A DNA stretch of 64,000 bases, taken from positions 1,841,229 to 1,905,228 of the forward strand of contig JADCRB010000029.1 in NCBI GenBank assembly GCA_021464245.1, written 5' to 3'. The first letter of the stretch is position 1. Every line of letters starts with the position of its first letter. Under the pieces are notes generated by a model, which did not search any database, was not told the origin of the DNA, and saw only the letters and a program-made list of their open reading frames with translations. Both the position numbers and the translations under genes were made by a program. The stretch comes from Carallia brachiata (lineage: Eukaryota > Streptophyta > Magnoliopsida > Malpighiales > Rhizophoraceae). Positions 37,584 to 50,584 of this stretch are shown here, piece after piece.

Positions 37584-39836
37584 TCAATGACGATGATGGC
37601 GGCTACGGAGATCATATGTTCTTGTCATGGAAGTTATAGTAATTGAATTCTCGGCAACTTCTTTTGAAATATAGTTTGGGTCTTCTAAGATATCCTCTTC
37701 TTTTGGCAGCTATGTTTGCATCCAAGACGACCAGTTTATCAGGTTATTTGGTTCCCATGACAGCTCTTTAGTCTTTTGCATAGCATTGACCTTCTCAATT
37801 AATGTTGTTATCATGTGATGGTTTACAACTTCATAGTCTCTGCAAATTTAACCAAGAATTTTCAGACGTAGAAACATGAAATATTGTTATAACAAGACGA
37901 CTGCAGCACAAAAGATGGATCATTTAAGTAATTAACCTGCATGTGTAAATAGCATGTAGAAATTGAATGGAGCTGGCAATCACATAGAGTAACCGAACCA
38001 CAATATTATTTGCTGTGAGCCAAAGTATCGCGACTTCCATTAAGAATGTAGTGCATAGACTTGCACACCAACATTGGATTAGGCCAATGATTTTGCTGTG
38101 AACTTAATCTGAATGAAAGGAATGAAAGGAAAGGGAAGACTTAAATGGTGACATACTTACCAATATAGAGTCTGGTTCTTACAAAGTAAGTTTGCTTTGT
38201 GCTAGTGAACATGTGGATGATAAATGCTGACACGGAGTAGATGGAGAATGCTTTGACTATTCGCGAATCTAGCAACATTGCATTATGCAAAGCAAATAGC
38301 TTGTCCAGAGCAATGAACATTATGACTTACTTTGATTCAAAAGCTTCTTGAATAATAAGAAACCAGGCGATATAATATTTTGCATCGGGAGAGAGAGCAT
38401 GAAAAAAACAAGCTAGGTTGAATGTAAACACTAACATGAGCTACCAATATTGATTTTGAGTTTTGGACCAAGTGGTTATGTACTCGCTGAAGTTGCTCTT
38501 GCCTCTGAAGAAGCTCTTCCTGCTGTTTACAGCCATATTCAACTAACCGCTGCATTGTGCTCCTGTAACATGATACGGATCTAAATCTCATTATGTAATT
38601 ACTATAGTATTGATTTAAATATCCAGTGATAAATCCCCTACTTTACCTGCTCTCTTCTAGTTCTTCTGATTGAGATTTAGTCAAAAGTTAAAGACCCTTA
38701 AGTGCAGAAGATTGCCTGTCTAGAAGCTGTTGCTGCTGGTCGAAGGATTTCCCTGCCACATTCCTAATGTCATCTGCTGTGTTCAGTAGATTTTGCATCT
38801 TCAAATACATTGCTTCTCCAAGACGTCCAATCTGCTTGTTTAACTTAGTAGCATCATTTCTCAGATTCTGCACCTGTTGGTCCCAATTGATGTCTCAGAT
38901 TCTACACCTGTTGGTCCAAATTGGTGTCAAGAACCATGAATAATTGTCATTTCATCGTTCAAGTTTTCATTCATTCTTCCACGTTATTCTCGCAGCATTG
39001 ATTGAGAATCTGCTATATCCTTAGATCGCCCATAAATAGTTTCCAAATGCTTTGATAAAACATTCATGCGTTCGTTTGCATTCGTTGTTGCTTGAGTTAC
39101 ACTTTGAACTCCAATATCAACTAAACTTAAAGAAGTATGAATCAGGTTTGAACTCTGCAACAGTTGATAGTTGCTTTCCTCTATGTTCTGTAAACGGTCT
39201 TTTGTGCATTCTGCTGAACTTTTAAGATCATTTACTAGCCTCTCCAACCTATTCTTGAATGCATAAGCCCTCTTGTTCATATAAACAAAAATTTACTAGT
39301 CAGTTTATATCCAATAACACAATAAGAAATGATTGTCATATTAGTTAAAAAAAATGATACTTAACTGAAACTGATGGCAGATGGCATTAATTTCCAGTAA
39401 AAATTCAAGATACACCTTGTTTTCATTTTCATTTAAGTTTCTTAGACAATTAACTATTGCAGATTTCGTATGACAATAAGGAAAGTTGGCTTGCCAGATT
39501 CCTTTTGAAAACAATCACTAAGATGCCAAGCAAATCTCGACTGCTTCTCTTGATTAGCAAGAATCTGGGAGCAGCCAGCAAAGAGTCGCTGCTAAGCATT
39601 CTGCCAACAAGAATTTGACTTTGCCAATTTATTTTTGGCATTTTCAACAAGCCTCACAGCCTTCTTATCTTGGAGGCCATCCATTGAAAATTTGGCCACA
39701 GAAACGTGGAAAATTCATTGGGCTGTGAACGTTGATCAGCAGATTTTAAAGAAGAAGAGAACCAACTCCATGACTGGCAATTTGGAAATGTTGAGACCAA
39801 AATCAAGAGCAAAGGAACTTGAGGGCAAAAACCCAT
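37584..39836 (-). pseudogene. GEX1: GEX1 (gamete-expressed nuclear-fusion protein) pseudogene
   Basis: GEX1 is the plant member of the Kar5/Brambleberry family, a nuclear-envelope protein needed for nuclear fusion in gametes. On the minus strand the pieces follow GEX1 order: signal peptide and SWSWFSS (from 39836), DKKAVRLVENAKNKL and SNSCWQNA, LSDCFQKESGKP, the coiled coil RLERLVNDLKSSAE (39240-39280), QQQQLLDRQSSALKG, LVEYGCKQQEELLQRQEQLQ (38490-38550), FIALDKLFALHNAMLLDSRI with the membrane segments (38161-38333 and 37938-38082), and a last exon (37839-37584) with DYEVVNHHM. Damage includes TAG right after WQNA, a one-base loss at GKPTF, an earlier frame change near the FPRF stretch, stops after SMLRE, in the first membrane exon and after WSSWMQT, and a 33-bp tandem duplication at 38862-38928. 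Splice sites are still visible, so this is a duplicated gene copy rather than a retrocopy. Confidence 0.9.
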
Positions 39837-41790
39837 ATTTATTTCAAATATAGACTGTTGAAAAATATTTTGTTATATAGTCAGATTAGTTTATTTCAAA
39901 AGAAAAAAAAAAGAAACAAGTTATAATTAAAGAGTTATGACTTTTCAAAAAAAAAATCATAATGTAAAATAACGCGATTTTTACTGAAAAAAGACATAAT
40001 CTTTGTGAAAGAAAAAATAGGACTATCAGTAGAAAGAAACACAACCTTTTAAGAAAAGAGACGTGAAACACCTCACGAAGACCTGCAACTTTTTGTCCAG
40101 CAAACTTACTCTCTGTCAACTTCCTTCAGTCTCCCAACTCGCCGTCCAACATCAATTAATGTTCACAACAAATGGTTCCCAACATTAAAACGGTAGAATG
40201 GTGCACACTAATGATCTTTATTGTCTGCACTTGGATAATTGATTATTTGGAATTTTGGGTATAAACTAACAGCCAACAAAAAAGAGATCAAAGAAAAAAT
40301 TGTCAAGAACAATTTTACTTGAAAATGAAAACGATGATAATCCCTTTACATGTACATCAACATCATATCATCATCTGTGATAACAAAGACAAAATCATCA
40401 TCAAATATACCAAATAAAACGGAGAAAATAAAAATAGAAGTTAATCCATTTCATCTTCCTCATATTTTCTTTGGGATAATAATAATCATCATCATATCAA
40501 TATATTCATCAACATCTTCCTGTAGCTCATCATCATCTTCTTTTCCTTCTGAAACCACTCTCCTCTAGCGAGCCTCGACCACGACGCCACCCATCTCTTC
40601 GAACCCACCAAACCTCCAACCCGCCACCGCCCCTGCCTCTATTTTCTCCTTTTCCTACGAATGCAAGTTCCAAACTCCCTCACATCCTCACAGCTTCAAG
40701 CATTAGACGACACCATTGCTAATTGCCGCTGCAAGCCTTCGAAGGTCGCTTACATACTCTCGGAATCGAGCTTGTATTCTTCTTCTTAGAGCCAGAAAAA
40801 TGATTGCAATGGAAATTTCGAGTACTCAATTACTTATCAAGCCAATTCTACCTATTGGAGCACTCCTTCACAGGTATCCTCCATTTGGAATTAGGTGAAT
40901 CATCTACTTGTTATTTTCTTCTGGAAATACGCAGGTGATGCATATTTTCTTTTTATAATTTTTTGATATATATGTATATTGATATTATATATTAACTTTC
41001 TTATTTTTTTAATTGTTTTCTTTATTTTTTTAGAATTTTTTAAAATGGTCAATTCGCTATTTTAATGGTCAAACTTCATTTCGTCGAATCTATGACTCAA
41101 TTGAAATAAATGCATTAATGTTTTAGGATTTAAAAAAAATGACTATAATGTTTAGGACTTAATTAAAATTTTGTCCAAAGTATGAGACTAATTTTTTACC
41201 TATCCCTTCACCCATATATTCATTTTCTTATAAAGTTCTTTTCCTCTTACACTGTAAACCCAATTATGAAGTGATTCATTATTAACATTGCACCAATTTG
41301 AAAGGGACAAATATTATTTTAAAAATACTGATTATTTATTATCTAAAGTCTACTTGATTCTTACTATTCTTTTATAATAATTTTAAGTGATGTTTGTGAT
41401 GGAATCAAATAAAGAATCAAGAACATTCTTATGGAAAAGATTGGTTTGTGATTGGAATGTAGAAGAATTAGCTTCGACTTCTTGAAAGGCTTAGATAAGT
41501 TCTAAATAGATTAAAGTATGTCCTTTTTCTTAATTATGTGGAGAACATCATGTGAAGATTTATGAAATGAAGATATTATGTTTAATTTTCTTGCTTAACT
41601 ATAACAACCATATTTTATGTGTGATAGCATTGAATGATTTTTAATCCTGCTTATATGCATAAGACATCCTAAGTGTGTATTTCAAATCCTTTACCATCAG
41701 TTTTGGGATGCCATTATAATTGGCCTAAAGATGAGGTTTAAATTCTAAAAGATTAAACAAATGGTCAAAGTGATTGTTTACAAATGCATA
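39837..41790. other. Intergenic DNA; coding-like patch near 40.57-40.88 kb
   Basis: From 40570 to 40880 the plus strand is less AT-rich, and its frames read partly like protein, e.g. ALDDTIANCRCKPSKVAY in one frame with a stop soon after. I could not identify a family or splice sites with confidence. The rest is AT-rich, with (ATC)n-like runs at 40350-40540 and 'ttaggactta' words at about 41.15 kb related to the MITE family. Confidence 0.35.
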
Positions 41791-42891
41791 TCATGGTTTT
41801 GAGAATTGGATCGGACAAACTGATTCAATTAGAAAAAGCGAAAATTGGTTCATAGTTTGGTCCGGTTATGCCAAAACACTAGAGTGGAAAAGAACTGACG
41901 AAAAATAGAAAACCAGTCGGTTTGATAAGAAACTGGCAAACCAGACTGATTTTTTTTCAATTTGATTAGTGTATGGTAGATGACGTGGTGCGTTTAGGAT
42001 ACGCTATGTCATCTACAAAACTCAAATAGTTAATAAATCTAGAGTCATTTGGTCCTGGAAAATGAAAGGTTTCATTGTGCAATGCCCTTAACGGTTTTAA
42101 GAAAAAAAAAAAGAATGCATCGGGCAATGTCCAAAAAGCCTGGTTGCAGTGGGCAATGATCACATTGGGTACTGAAGAAGTACTAAAATTTGCATTAAGT
42201 ATTTATAGACTAAAGTAAATTTTAAAACTTAAATTTACATTAAATTATAAATATACCAATTATACTATCATACTTCAAGAATTTTGTATATAAAAATAAA
42301 GCAAATTAATATCTTCAATTTATATTTTGTTAAAATTATTTAGTTTTTTTGTTAAATATACTTATTATAGTATTTTTAATGTATATAAAAATTAATATCT
42401 TATATAAATATTGTTCCTAAAATATAATTTTGTTTAAAGTTTATTATCTTGTATTAAAAATTTTTATCATACTATTTACAACATAAATATAAACAATGTA
42501 ACTTGAATAAAACTTTTAATTTATATAACTTAAATAAAGCTTTTAACTCATGTATAAATAAAATTTCGTTAAATTATATTTTTTGGTTTAGTTTATTTAA
42601 ATGCATTGACATTAATATACCAATTTCATTAATTTTTAATTTTATTTTATAATAAATTGTAAATCATATTTATTAAAACTATTAATATTATTCTAATATA
42701 TATATATATTTATTAAAACTATTAAATCTTAATATATTATATTATATTTATATTATATATATATATATATATTATATTTTTATATATTTAATATTAAATA
42801 TCAGTTCAACCTCCGTTAAACCGATCGAACCAATTGAACCTCGAATCTCTTAATTGTCTGGTTCAATGACTGGTTTGGTTCTTAAAACTTT
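41791..42891. mobile_element. Non-autonomous hAT-like element, 1.1 kb, 8-bp target duplication
   Basis: The octamer aatgcata borders both ends (41783-41790 and 42892-42899). The termini are short imperfect inverted repeats (catggttttgagaa at left; ttcttaaaacttt at right), next to subterminal 'gaccggtt/aaccaa' words. The core is AT-rich with (TA)n near 42740-42775. An 8-bp duplication fits hAT transposons. No transposase frame is present. It shares its layout with 3985-4465 and 59150-59475. Confidence 0.6.
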
Positions 42892-42899
42892 AATGCATA

Positions 42900-43983
42900 C
42901 ATGCAATAATGTCTTGAGGCAGCAGTTTATGTAAATAAAAAAAATAGCTTACAGATGTTTTCCTCTTTAAAAAACGTTGTGCAACATTAAATAAAAGAAT
43001 TAGTTATGTGAAGGAAATAAAGAAATAAAAAAGGAAGCAGCAGATGTGGTTTGATAATTGCTCATTAATTAGTTACATTTTAATGGGAAATGCATGACTT
43101 TTCATACTTAAGAACATGGAGCGGCAAAATCTAGAATTTGCTAAATTCGATAACTAAAAGGGAACATACTTGACTACTTAAAGAATTATATTAATTTTTA
43201 AAAAGAAGATTGCGGTTATGTGCCTAATGGTGTGTTTGGTGTGCTTTCTCTCGACGGGAAAAAAAAATTGTAATTATTATTTTTTACTTTTTCTTCTTTA
43301 CACTTTCTTTCTCCTAACTTTCTCCACTTATCCAAATAATTTATTTTCTTCACCCCATTTTCTCTCACAAATTACTATTTATTTTTTTTTCTCTACACTT
43401 TCTTTCTCACAGCTCTCTCCACTTATTTAAATAACTTATTTTTCTCAATACTATATTTTTCTTTCGCCACCTTTCCCCAGCTTTCTATAGCACAACAAAC
43501 ACAAGCTTAATGCTTTGTAGCTTGCATAGAAAATCATAAATTAAAGAGGCACATTTGGTAGGATTAAATCCCAAAATGAAAAGTAACCAAGGGACTCTTG
43601 CCACATAAAATTACAAGAAAGACATTGCGCATGAAATTATATACAGTAATTATGAAAACTTAAATACAAATGTGTGCCTCAAGAGTTTTGGTCAATTGGT
43701 TGTAGAGATGGACGAATAAAAAAATGATCAAGCATGCCTATTAAATATATATATTTCACACACATACACACAGATAAAAATGCGAGGGGATGAATGATGG
43801 ATATACATGATGACATAAATCATTTTATATATATATATAGTGATGATCTGGTCTATACACTTGAATGATGATTATTTATATACATGCGGTTATATATGTA
43901 CATATGTGCCTTTTAGTCCATTATTAAAATAAAAAAATAAAAAAATCATGCATACAACAGGCACAAGGCGTCGTAGGCCTTTG

Positions 43984-44014
<31 letters not shown>

Positions 44015-44900
44015 AATACAACCATATGTATATAAATAATCAACCCTTGGAATATGTAATTCCAAGAGGGAGGCCACTATAAGGAAAAGGTGTCAAGTGC
44101 TTGGAAAATGGAAAGTCAAAGATGCACCTAGGCCTTGGTGAAAAAAAAAAAAGTTGCTATTGATAAGCGGGTGGCCATTTAAAGTGGTGGTTAACGTAGA
44201 ATCGTCAATTTCTATGGGGAAATGGCTTTCTTTATATTTCAAAAGAGTTAACTTGAATGGTAAAAGGTACTTACTAATGTATGTACATGTGCAAGCAAAG
44301 ACAAATGACAAAGTTATTTTTGTTACATGTATATATATAATTGTGTATGCATAGTAGTTATATTATGACATATGAATATATATGATGGTTCACATGATAA
44401 TAATTTACACACATATAATTTGATATGTTGATAATGAAAATGTAAAGCTAATAGGTTATGTATGCACGATGGTAAATCATAAGATACATAATATATATAT
44501 GCATGCTAGAATGTGACTGCAAGAATGCATAATGATTAGTTATATATATACATGACTATTGGCCTTAAAAAGTGCTTGGAGTTCTTGGTTAAAGACTCGC
44601 TAATTGAAAGCAAAAGAACTAATTAAGTTATTTTAAAGGCAGTCTTATGAAAGTCTAAACTCCAAATCAATTAATGACCAAAGAATTAAGAAATTTCTTA
44701 GTCATGCACAATAGGCGTGCAATTTTATGGCTTTCAAGGAATTATGAATTCTTTCAGTTAAAAAAATAAAGGGACGACTATATGATGAGGCTAAAGGGGT
44801 GTTTCACATAAAATTGTTAACTTCTACGGGAAAAGGAAACGACATTTAGAATTATATGTTCCAAAGAAGAACAACACTTGATTGGTAGTTTATATTAAAA
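42900..44900. other. AT-rich intergenic DNA with imperfect tandem CT-rich units and SSRs
   Basis: Around 43270-43460 two ~95-bp units with 'acactttctttctc' and 'ctccacttat' are repeated imperfectly. A (CA)n tract lies at 43988-44014, and many (TA)n runs occur from 43740 to 44560. No gene was recognised. Confidence 0.5.
43988..44014. repeat. (CA)n microsatellite
   Basis: About thirteen CA units without interruption. Confidence 0.95.
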
Positions 44901-44916
44901 CAAAAAAGGCTCGTGT

Positions 44917-45353
44917 TTATAGATCTAATGAGAATCTACCTTCAAATTCGGGAATTTCCATTTTGAGATTATTCTTTTGTTGCTTTTGAGGTTTTCTTGG
45001 CCTACGGACTTGTACTTCATCAAAATCATTAGGCGATTCATGTTCTTCCTCTGAAGTGACTTCATTTGCATGCTTTCGTTGTGGTTGCATCATTGTTATC
45101 AATTATACCATTTATTACCTTAATTCCTCAAGATTATGTTGAAGGCTTTGAATTTGAGATCCTCGACTATCATCTTTGTCTTCCAACTCAATTGACGCTT
45201 CTTCTACTTAGGCTCGAAATTGTGATTGAATTCATTGTTGACATTGCAGTCACGATTCCGTCTACAAGAGCTCGACACCAATTCCATTGCACTCTTCCAA
45301 TTTTCGTTATAGATAACAAAACAATTAATTCTTGTCGTGTGTGCTTAAATTAA
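44917..45353 (-). pseudogene. Ty3/gypsy retrotransposon gag remnant
   Basis: On the minus strand a short frame ends in KMEIPEFEGRFSLDL after a basic stretch (RRPRKPQKQQKN). The 'IPEFEG' motif opens the capsid-like domain of many plant gypsy gag proteins. The preceding 200 bases (to 45353) read in another frame as a coiled-coil-like N-terminus with stops. No protease or reverse-transcriptase region and no LTRs were seen. Confidence 0.55.
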
Positions 45354-45839
45354 TGAGAATGGATAGATATTGGATGTTGGTGGGTTTTCGAAACCAACTC
45401 CAATTGAGAATTCAGATGTCAAAAAGAATCACAAGTATAGAGAAATACAATATCGTATCGTATTAGACGTTGGGTTTATAATATTTAAACTTTGTTTGAA
45501 AAAAAAGAAAAAAAAATTGTAGGAGAGAGAGAATTAGAAGAAAAAATATGAAAGGAATAAAAGTGAAAAAAAAATTAAAGGGTAATTAGAATTGATGAAT
45601 TTTATTATGTTAGATGTCAACATATCAATTAAGAATGATTTAATGTTACTGATCGATTCGTATATATCTTTTTTAAAATTAGAAACCTTATTTATACTTT
45701 TTGTTTATAGTTACATATTTAGACTTCTCAATAATTGCTGACACAATTGTGAACTTATATCCCTATTTAAATATGTGATGAAAGCGAGGCAGTTTGGCTT
45801 TTATATAAAATCATTTGAGGGAACATCCTTTTTCTTCAA

Positions 45840-46290
45840 TATTACAAGGTACAACTATAAAATAAGTCGGCCCAGGGGAAATAGTGTTTCATTTTTATCC
45901 CTCTCACTGGATTGCAAGTTAACAAAACCTTTCGAAGAAGAGGGTCTAGGCTTTAGGGATCTTGGTGCTTTTAATACGGTATTACTGGCTAACAAGGGTG
46001 GCGTCTTATTCATAATCCCTCCAAAGTTTAGGTACAAGTGCTGAAAGATCTATATTTCCTAGCATTGTCTTTCTAACAACCAATTTTTTAGGCCAATTAT
46101 TGTGGGGATGGAAAGGCTTACTTAGAGGCCGCACTCTCCTTAAGAAAGGTATAAGGTGGATGATTGATGGAGGATATGATATCCCAATTTGGGGGAAACC
46201 ATGGATACTCAACTTACCAGGCTTTAGAATTTATTCTAGAAGACTTCTTAACACCGAAATTTTTTTGGTCGTGTGCAATTGTGACTAATT
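45840..46290 (+). pseudogene. LINE reverse-transcriptase C-terminal remnant
   Basis: Two frames on the plus strand contain EEGLGFRDLGAFNTVLLANK (45930-45995) and LLWGWKGLLRGRTLLKKGIR, with WMIDGGYDIPIWGKPW following (46096-46205). These are hallmarks of the region between reverse transcriptase and the zf-RVT zinc finger in plant LINE polyproteins. The two parts lie in different frames and the zinc finger is missing, so the copy is dead. Confidence 0.75.
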
Positions 46291-46950
46291 TTAATGTCAT
46301 TCATTTAGCCCTACAGTGCAATAAAGATGAATGGCCATAAGAGATTTCTCCAATTCTGAAGGATATTTTGTTTTACTTATCTTTAACTAATCAATGTACT
46401 GTGTCATGTATTTCTAAAAGTGCAAACAATGCATTTGACTAAGTTGCAAGGCAATTTAGGGAGACTTCATGTTCCCAAGATTGGGTTAGTAACCCACCAC
46501 GTGCTCTCTCATCCTTATTACTCTTAGACTTTACTACTTAATACAATTTTGCACTTTGTTCTTTAAAAAAAAGGTATTGGGTCTTCATCTTTCTAACTCA
46601 TCCGTTTGAATACTAGCCACCCTTATATAATTGGCAACTCATCCCAAATCTAACAAAAAATTCTCACTCATTCCCTAAAATTTGTGCAAACAAAAAGTCT
46701 TATGGACTTAATTCACATAACTAAAAAAAACAAAACATGTTTTTTACAACTCTCAAACAAACAATTCAAGTTGACAACTTATTTAAATGCCTCCGTTTGG
46801 TGGATTTTTGAAAAAAATCAAAAAATGTCCCTAAGAATTTATGTTTCTTTCTTCTTCAACATAGGCCGACATCTACTATTCTTTTTTCTTTTTTACTATT
46901 TGTTTTACTTGATAGCATATTGAAATAATAATTCAATTGACTAGTAACTT

Positions 46951-47435
46951 TAGACTACAAACTGTCCAAACTGTTTAAACTAAAAGATCTTATAGGCTCG
47001 ACTAACGCAACCCAAGTTACAAAATTTATTTTTATGACCTTTATACTAAAAAATTCAAGTTAAATCACTCATTTATTTTGCTCAAATTAGTGATCTTTTA
47101 TTGGAAACTTGAATATCAAAGTTGGCCAAAAAAAAATAATTCACACAGTCAGATTACTATTCCCAATAGTGAAATCACTATTATTGTTTTGTTAGAATAA
47201 AATATTAAAATCCTAAATTAACAAACAACTAGTTTTAGATTGCAAACTATCCAAACTGTATAAACCAAAAGATATTAAAGACGCAACCAATGTAATCCAA
47301 GATACAAGATTCATTTTTATGACTTTTATACCGAAAAATTTAAGTTAAACGACTTATTTATCTTGCTTAAATTGGTGATCTTTTATTGGAAAAATTGAAT
47401 ATCAATGTTAGCCTAAAAAAATTAATTCAAACAGT
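46951..47435. repeat. Diverged tandem duplication, two units 285 bp apart
   Basis: Units at 46951-47149 and 47236-47435 both start 'tagact/gattgcaaact.tccaaactg', share 'tttatttttatgac' or a near match, 'gtgatcttttattgga' and 'aataattca', and look roughly 80 percent identical by eye. No coding content was seen. Confidence 0.7.
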
Positions 47436-47810
47436 ATTTTTCTTTCAACGAAAACATTTCTTTTTAATTTTTATCGTAATTTAAAAGTAAATTGAATCAA
47501 GAAATATATGCATGATTATTAAATTAAAATTAAGTGGGACTATTTAAACACCAAAATTTTTCCCAAATAAAAAATTTTAACAATGGTTGGGATCATAACC
47601 TTATCTGAATATTTAAAGTTAATTACATGAAGAATAAGGAAATTGACATAAATAATTACACATAAATTGCTGTAAAAATAAATAGAATACAACAGATTAT
47701 ACAGGCAATAAAGATAAATTACAATGGTGCAAACAAGAATATTTGCCAAAAATTAAATATCAGGCAATAAAGGATATGAAACTAGAGATTAAAAAAATGA
47801 AATATATATA

Positions 47811-47846
47811 TACATATGTGTGTGTGAGTGTGTGTGTGTGTGTGTG
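47811..47846. repeat. (GT)n microsatellite
   Basis: GT repeats with a few interruptions, passing into 'gcacgtgcatgtgtgtgg'. Confidence 0.9.
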
Positions 47847-49054
47847 CACGTGCATGTGTGTGGTAAAATACCGAGCTTTTTTAATACAAAGTTTGTAGTT
47901 AGTCAGTTAATTATTTAAAGAGCAAAAAAAAAAAAAAACATAGATCAAATGACATTAGGGTACAAAGTAGCTTGCCCACACAAGATGGGCAACTTTAGGA
48001 GGATTTGGGTATTGAAATAATTAATATAATTGTACTAAAATGCAAGTTATGTGAAATAAAGATTAATAGCAACAATAAATGAGAAAAGAAAAAAAATGCA
48101 AGAAATGACATAAACCAAATTATGACTGATAGAAATGTGGCTTTATTTCCTGAGTCTTCGGCTTACAAGAAAGATGAGAAGTCTTTAATACTACAGGGAC
48201 AACTTTAGTTTTTGCTTTTATAGTAACTTAAAAACTAATACTGTTTAGGAACTAATTATTTTGGGCTAAAAGAAAATTATAACTGCATAATATGCATTCA
48301 CTCTTTATGCCCTTTTTTTTTTTCTCCTCCTCCTTTCCATTGGCTTTGTAGCATCCAGTTTATAGCCAAACATTTCTTCTGATGTAGGGCAAGCACAGTG
48401 GAGAAATTTGTCTACTTGCCCAATTGTTGTACACCTTTGTCCACTCACCCTCGTTTTTTTTAGTTTCCCTTTTTTTGCTAGCACCTTTTTGCTTTTAACA
48501 ATTTTCTTCTTTTTGCAGACACTACTACCTCAACAAGACAACGTCCTAATTACAAATGTATAATATATATTTATATATACAAAAGTGTGTAGCTAGACAG
48601 AATAGGGTTTATATACAAAAGTGTGTAGCTATACAACAACAGACTATGAAGATATAAACAAAAAACAAACATTATACATTTTAAACAAACACAGCATAAC
48701 TCTTTCCAATCTAATTCAGAGGAGATAAGGCAATAGAGGGAGGCGATGGCATTGTCAGCAGTGGATGCGGTAGCATATGACGGAGAGAGCAGGACCTAGT
48801 TCCAAAAGTGATGGGAAGGCCATTATTGACTTTTATTTGGCCAAATCTAGTAGGCTAAGAGCCCAAGCCAATAACAAGGGAGAATAGTGGGAACTGTAGA
48901 GAACAGAGATAAGAGGAAGAACGGGAGGGAGAATAAAAGAGAGAGGACGACGAAAAAATGAGAAAAAAGAAGAGGGAGAAGGGGATAGTCGGCGATGGTT
49001 TCTGGTCAGCTATCACTGCCAACCAAAGGATAATAATAGCTTGGCCGTGTTTTT

Positions 49055-49100
49055 AGAGGAGAGAGAGAGAGAGACTGCGTGAGAGAGAGAGAGAGAGCAA
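49055..49100. repeat. (GA)n microsatellite, two blocks
   Basis: Two GA runs are separated by 'ctgcgt'. GA tracts are common in plant leaders and promoters, but no gene could be linked to this one. Confidence 0.9.
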
Positions 49101-50261
49101 GAAGATGATTTTAGATAGTAAGCATTTGGATGCTTACCATTATAAGTTACAATTTTAGTTAAAAAAAAATGTCATATTGTGTTGCAAAGTAAATTTTTAC
49201 ATACACGTATATGTCAAAAAACATTAGAACTTACTTGTATTTCTTGATTTCAAATATTATTTGAAAAATTTTGCAAATAAGTAAATCTATGTCATATGAA
49301 ACTATATTTTCAGTTTATTAACAGCGGTCCCAATCAATGGATAAAATATAAACTTTATAGTAAATTGGTGGTAATAATTTAATTTGCCAAATATTTTTGC
49401 AGTATTAATATTTTACATAACTTTAGAGATGAATCACAGATGGATGGTAGGCTTTACATAGTTTTTTATTATTTTTCTGTCAAAAAGATTATGATGTACG
49501 TATAACTAAGTACAATATGCAAACAACAGGTTTAAAGGCTGTATGAATATTTTATGTTAATTATATGCACATTTTATCATAATTATATGTAAGTAGTTTT
49601 TTTTAACAAAAAAAAAAAAAAACTCACTTGTCTGTTTCCCTCAGTTGTTTCGCTATTTTTTATTTTTTCTATTGCGCAATGAGCAATAACGTAGGATCTA
49701 ACCCGACCATGAGTTTTGAAAGAATGAAACAAAATATTGATAAGAATGAAAATATTAATTTTGATGTTGTTGTTGAGGGGAAAATAATAATAAAAAAAAA
49801 GAAAATACAAAAAAAAAACGATAAGTGAAAAAAAAAAGACAATTAACAGAGGGAATATAATTAATAAATATTATCAAGTTATTGAGACTTTTCTTATGAT
49901 CTAAAAATATTGAGACATTTAAAGGGTATTTAGAATAAAAATGACATAATTACGGTTAAGATTACCACATTCATTGTCGCATCATACACTTTAGAAGAAG
50001 ATTCTATAATTACACCATCAAATGAGCCGCTTACACAAGTGGTATTCCTAGTTTTTTTTTTTTTTTAGATATCTTAAATCTAGACTGATTGATTGGAGTA
50101 AAGGGGGACAGTTAGGAAAACCTTGACTTCTCTTTTACTAGCATATTGTTATTGCCGTTTGAACTACAAGCTGACGGCAAGTGGTATTCCTTGTGGTTTG
50201 AATGGACCTTTGCTAACAAAAAGATGGAATATTACACAATATTACTTTTTTTACTCGTTAT

Positions 50262-50584
50262 TTTTTTTATTAGATAAAAAAGACTTATAATGGATATGTC
50301 AGTTATCGGATCTGTAAACCGAAACTAGAGTAACCATCGTTTGTTTTGCCTTATTCAACCCAACTCATAAAAAGGGATTCATAACCCTAGCACTGTTGGG
50401 CCCGAGTGGGCCTCCTCTAAGTCAACTAACAGTGTTAATGAGTTTTAAACCAGAGGCGCGTAGGACACTGTCAAATCGGCTAAATTCAATAGTTAAAGCC
50501 GCAAGGTGTTGTCCGTTGGACTTGAACTCAGGTCAAGAGTGGAGAAGCACGTTGAGTTATTACTAGGCTACTAGTTCAGGTGGT
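50262..50584 (-). mobile_element. tRNA-derived SINE with 17-bp target-site duplication
   Basis: Flanks ctttttttactcgttat (50245-50261) and ctttttttatttgttat (50585-50601) are target duplications with two mismatches. On the minus strand the head has a pol III A-box-like word (tagcctagtaataactcaa) and a B box (gagttcaagtcc, about 50519-50530). The tail ends 'tgacatatccattataagtc' before a T-run. It is the best-preserved copy of the family seen at 36.3 and 37.1 kb. Confidence 0.75.

Noticed and set aside
48300..48960. Possible gene suggested by less AT-rich, purine-rich stretch
   Set aside because: No open frame of useful length and no recognisable residues on either strand.
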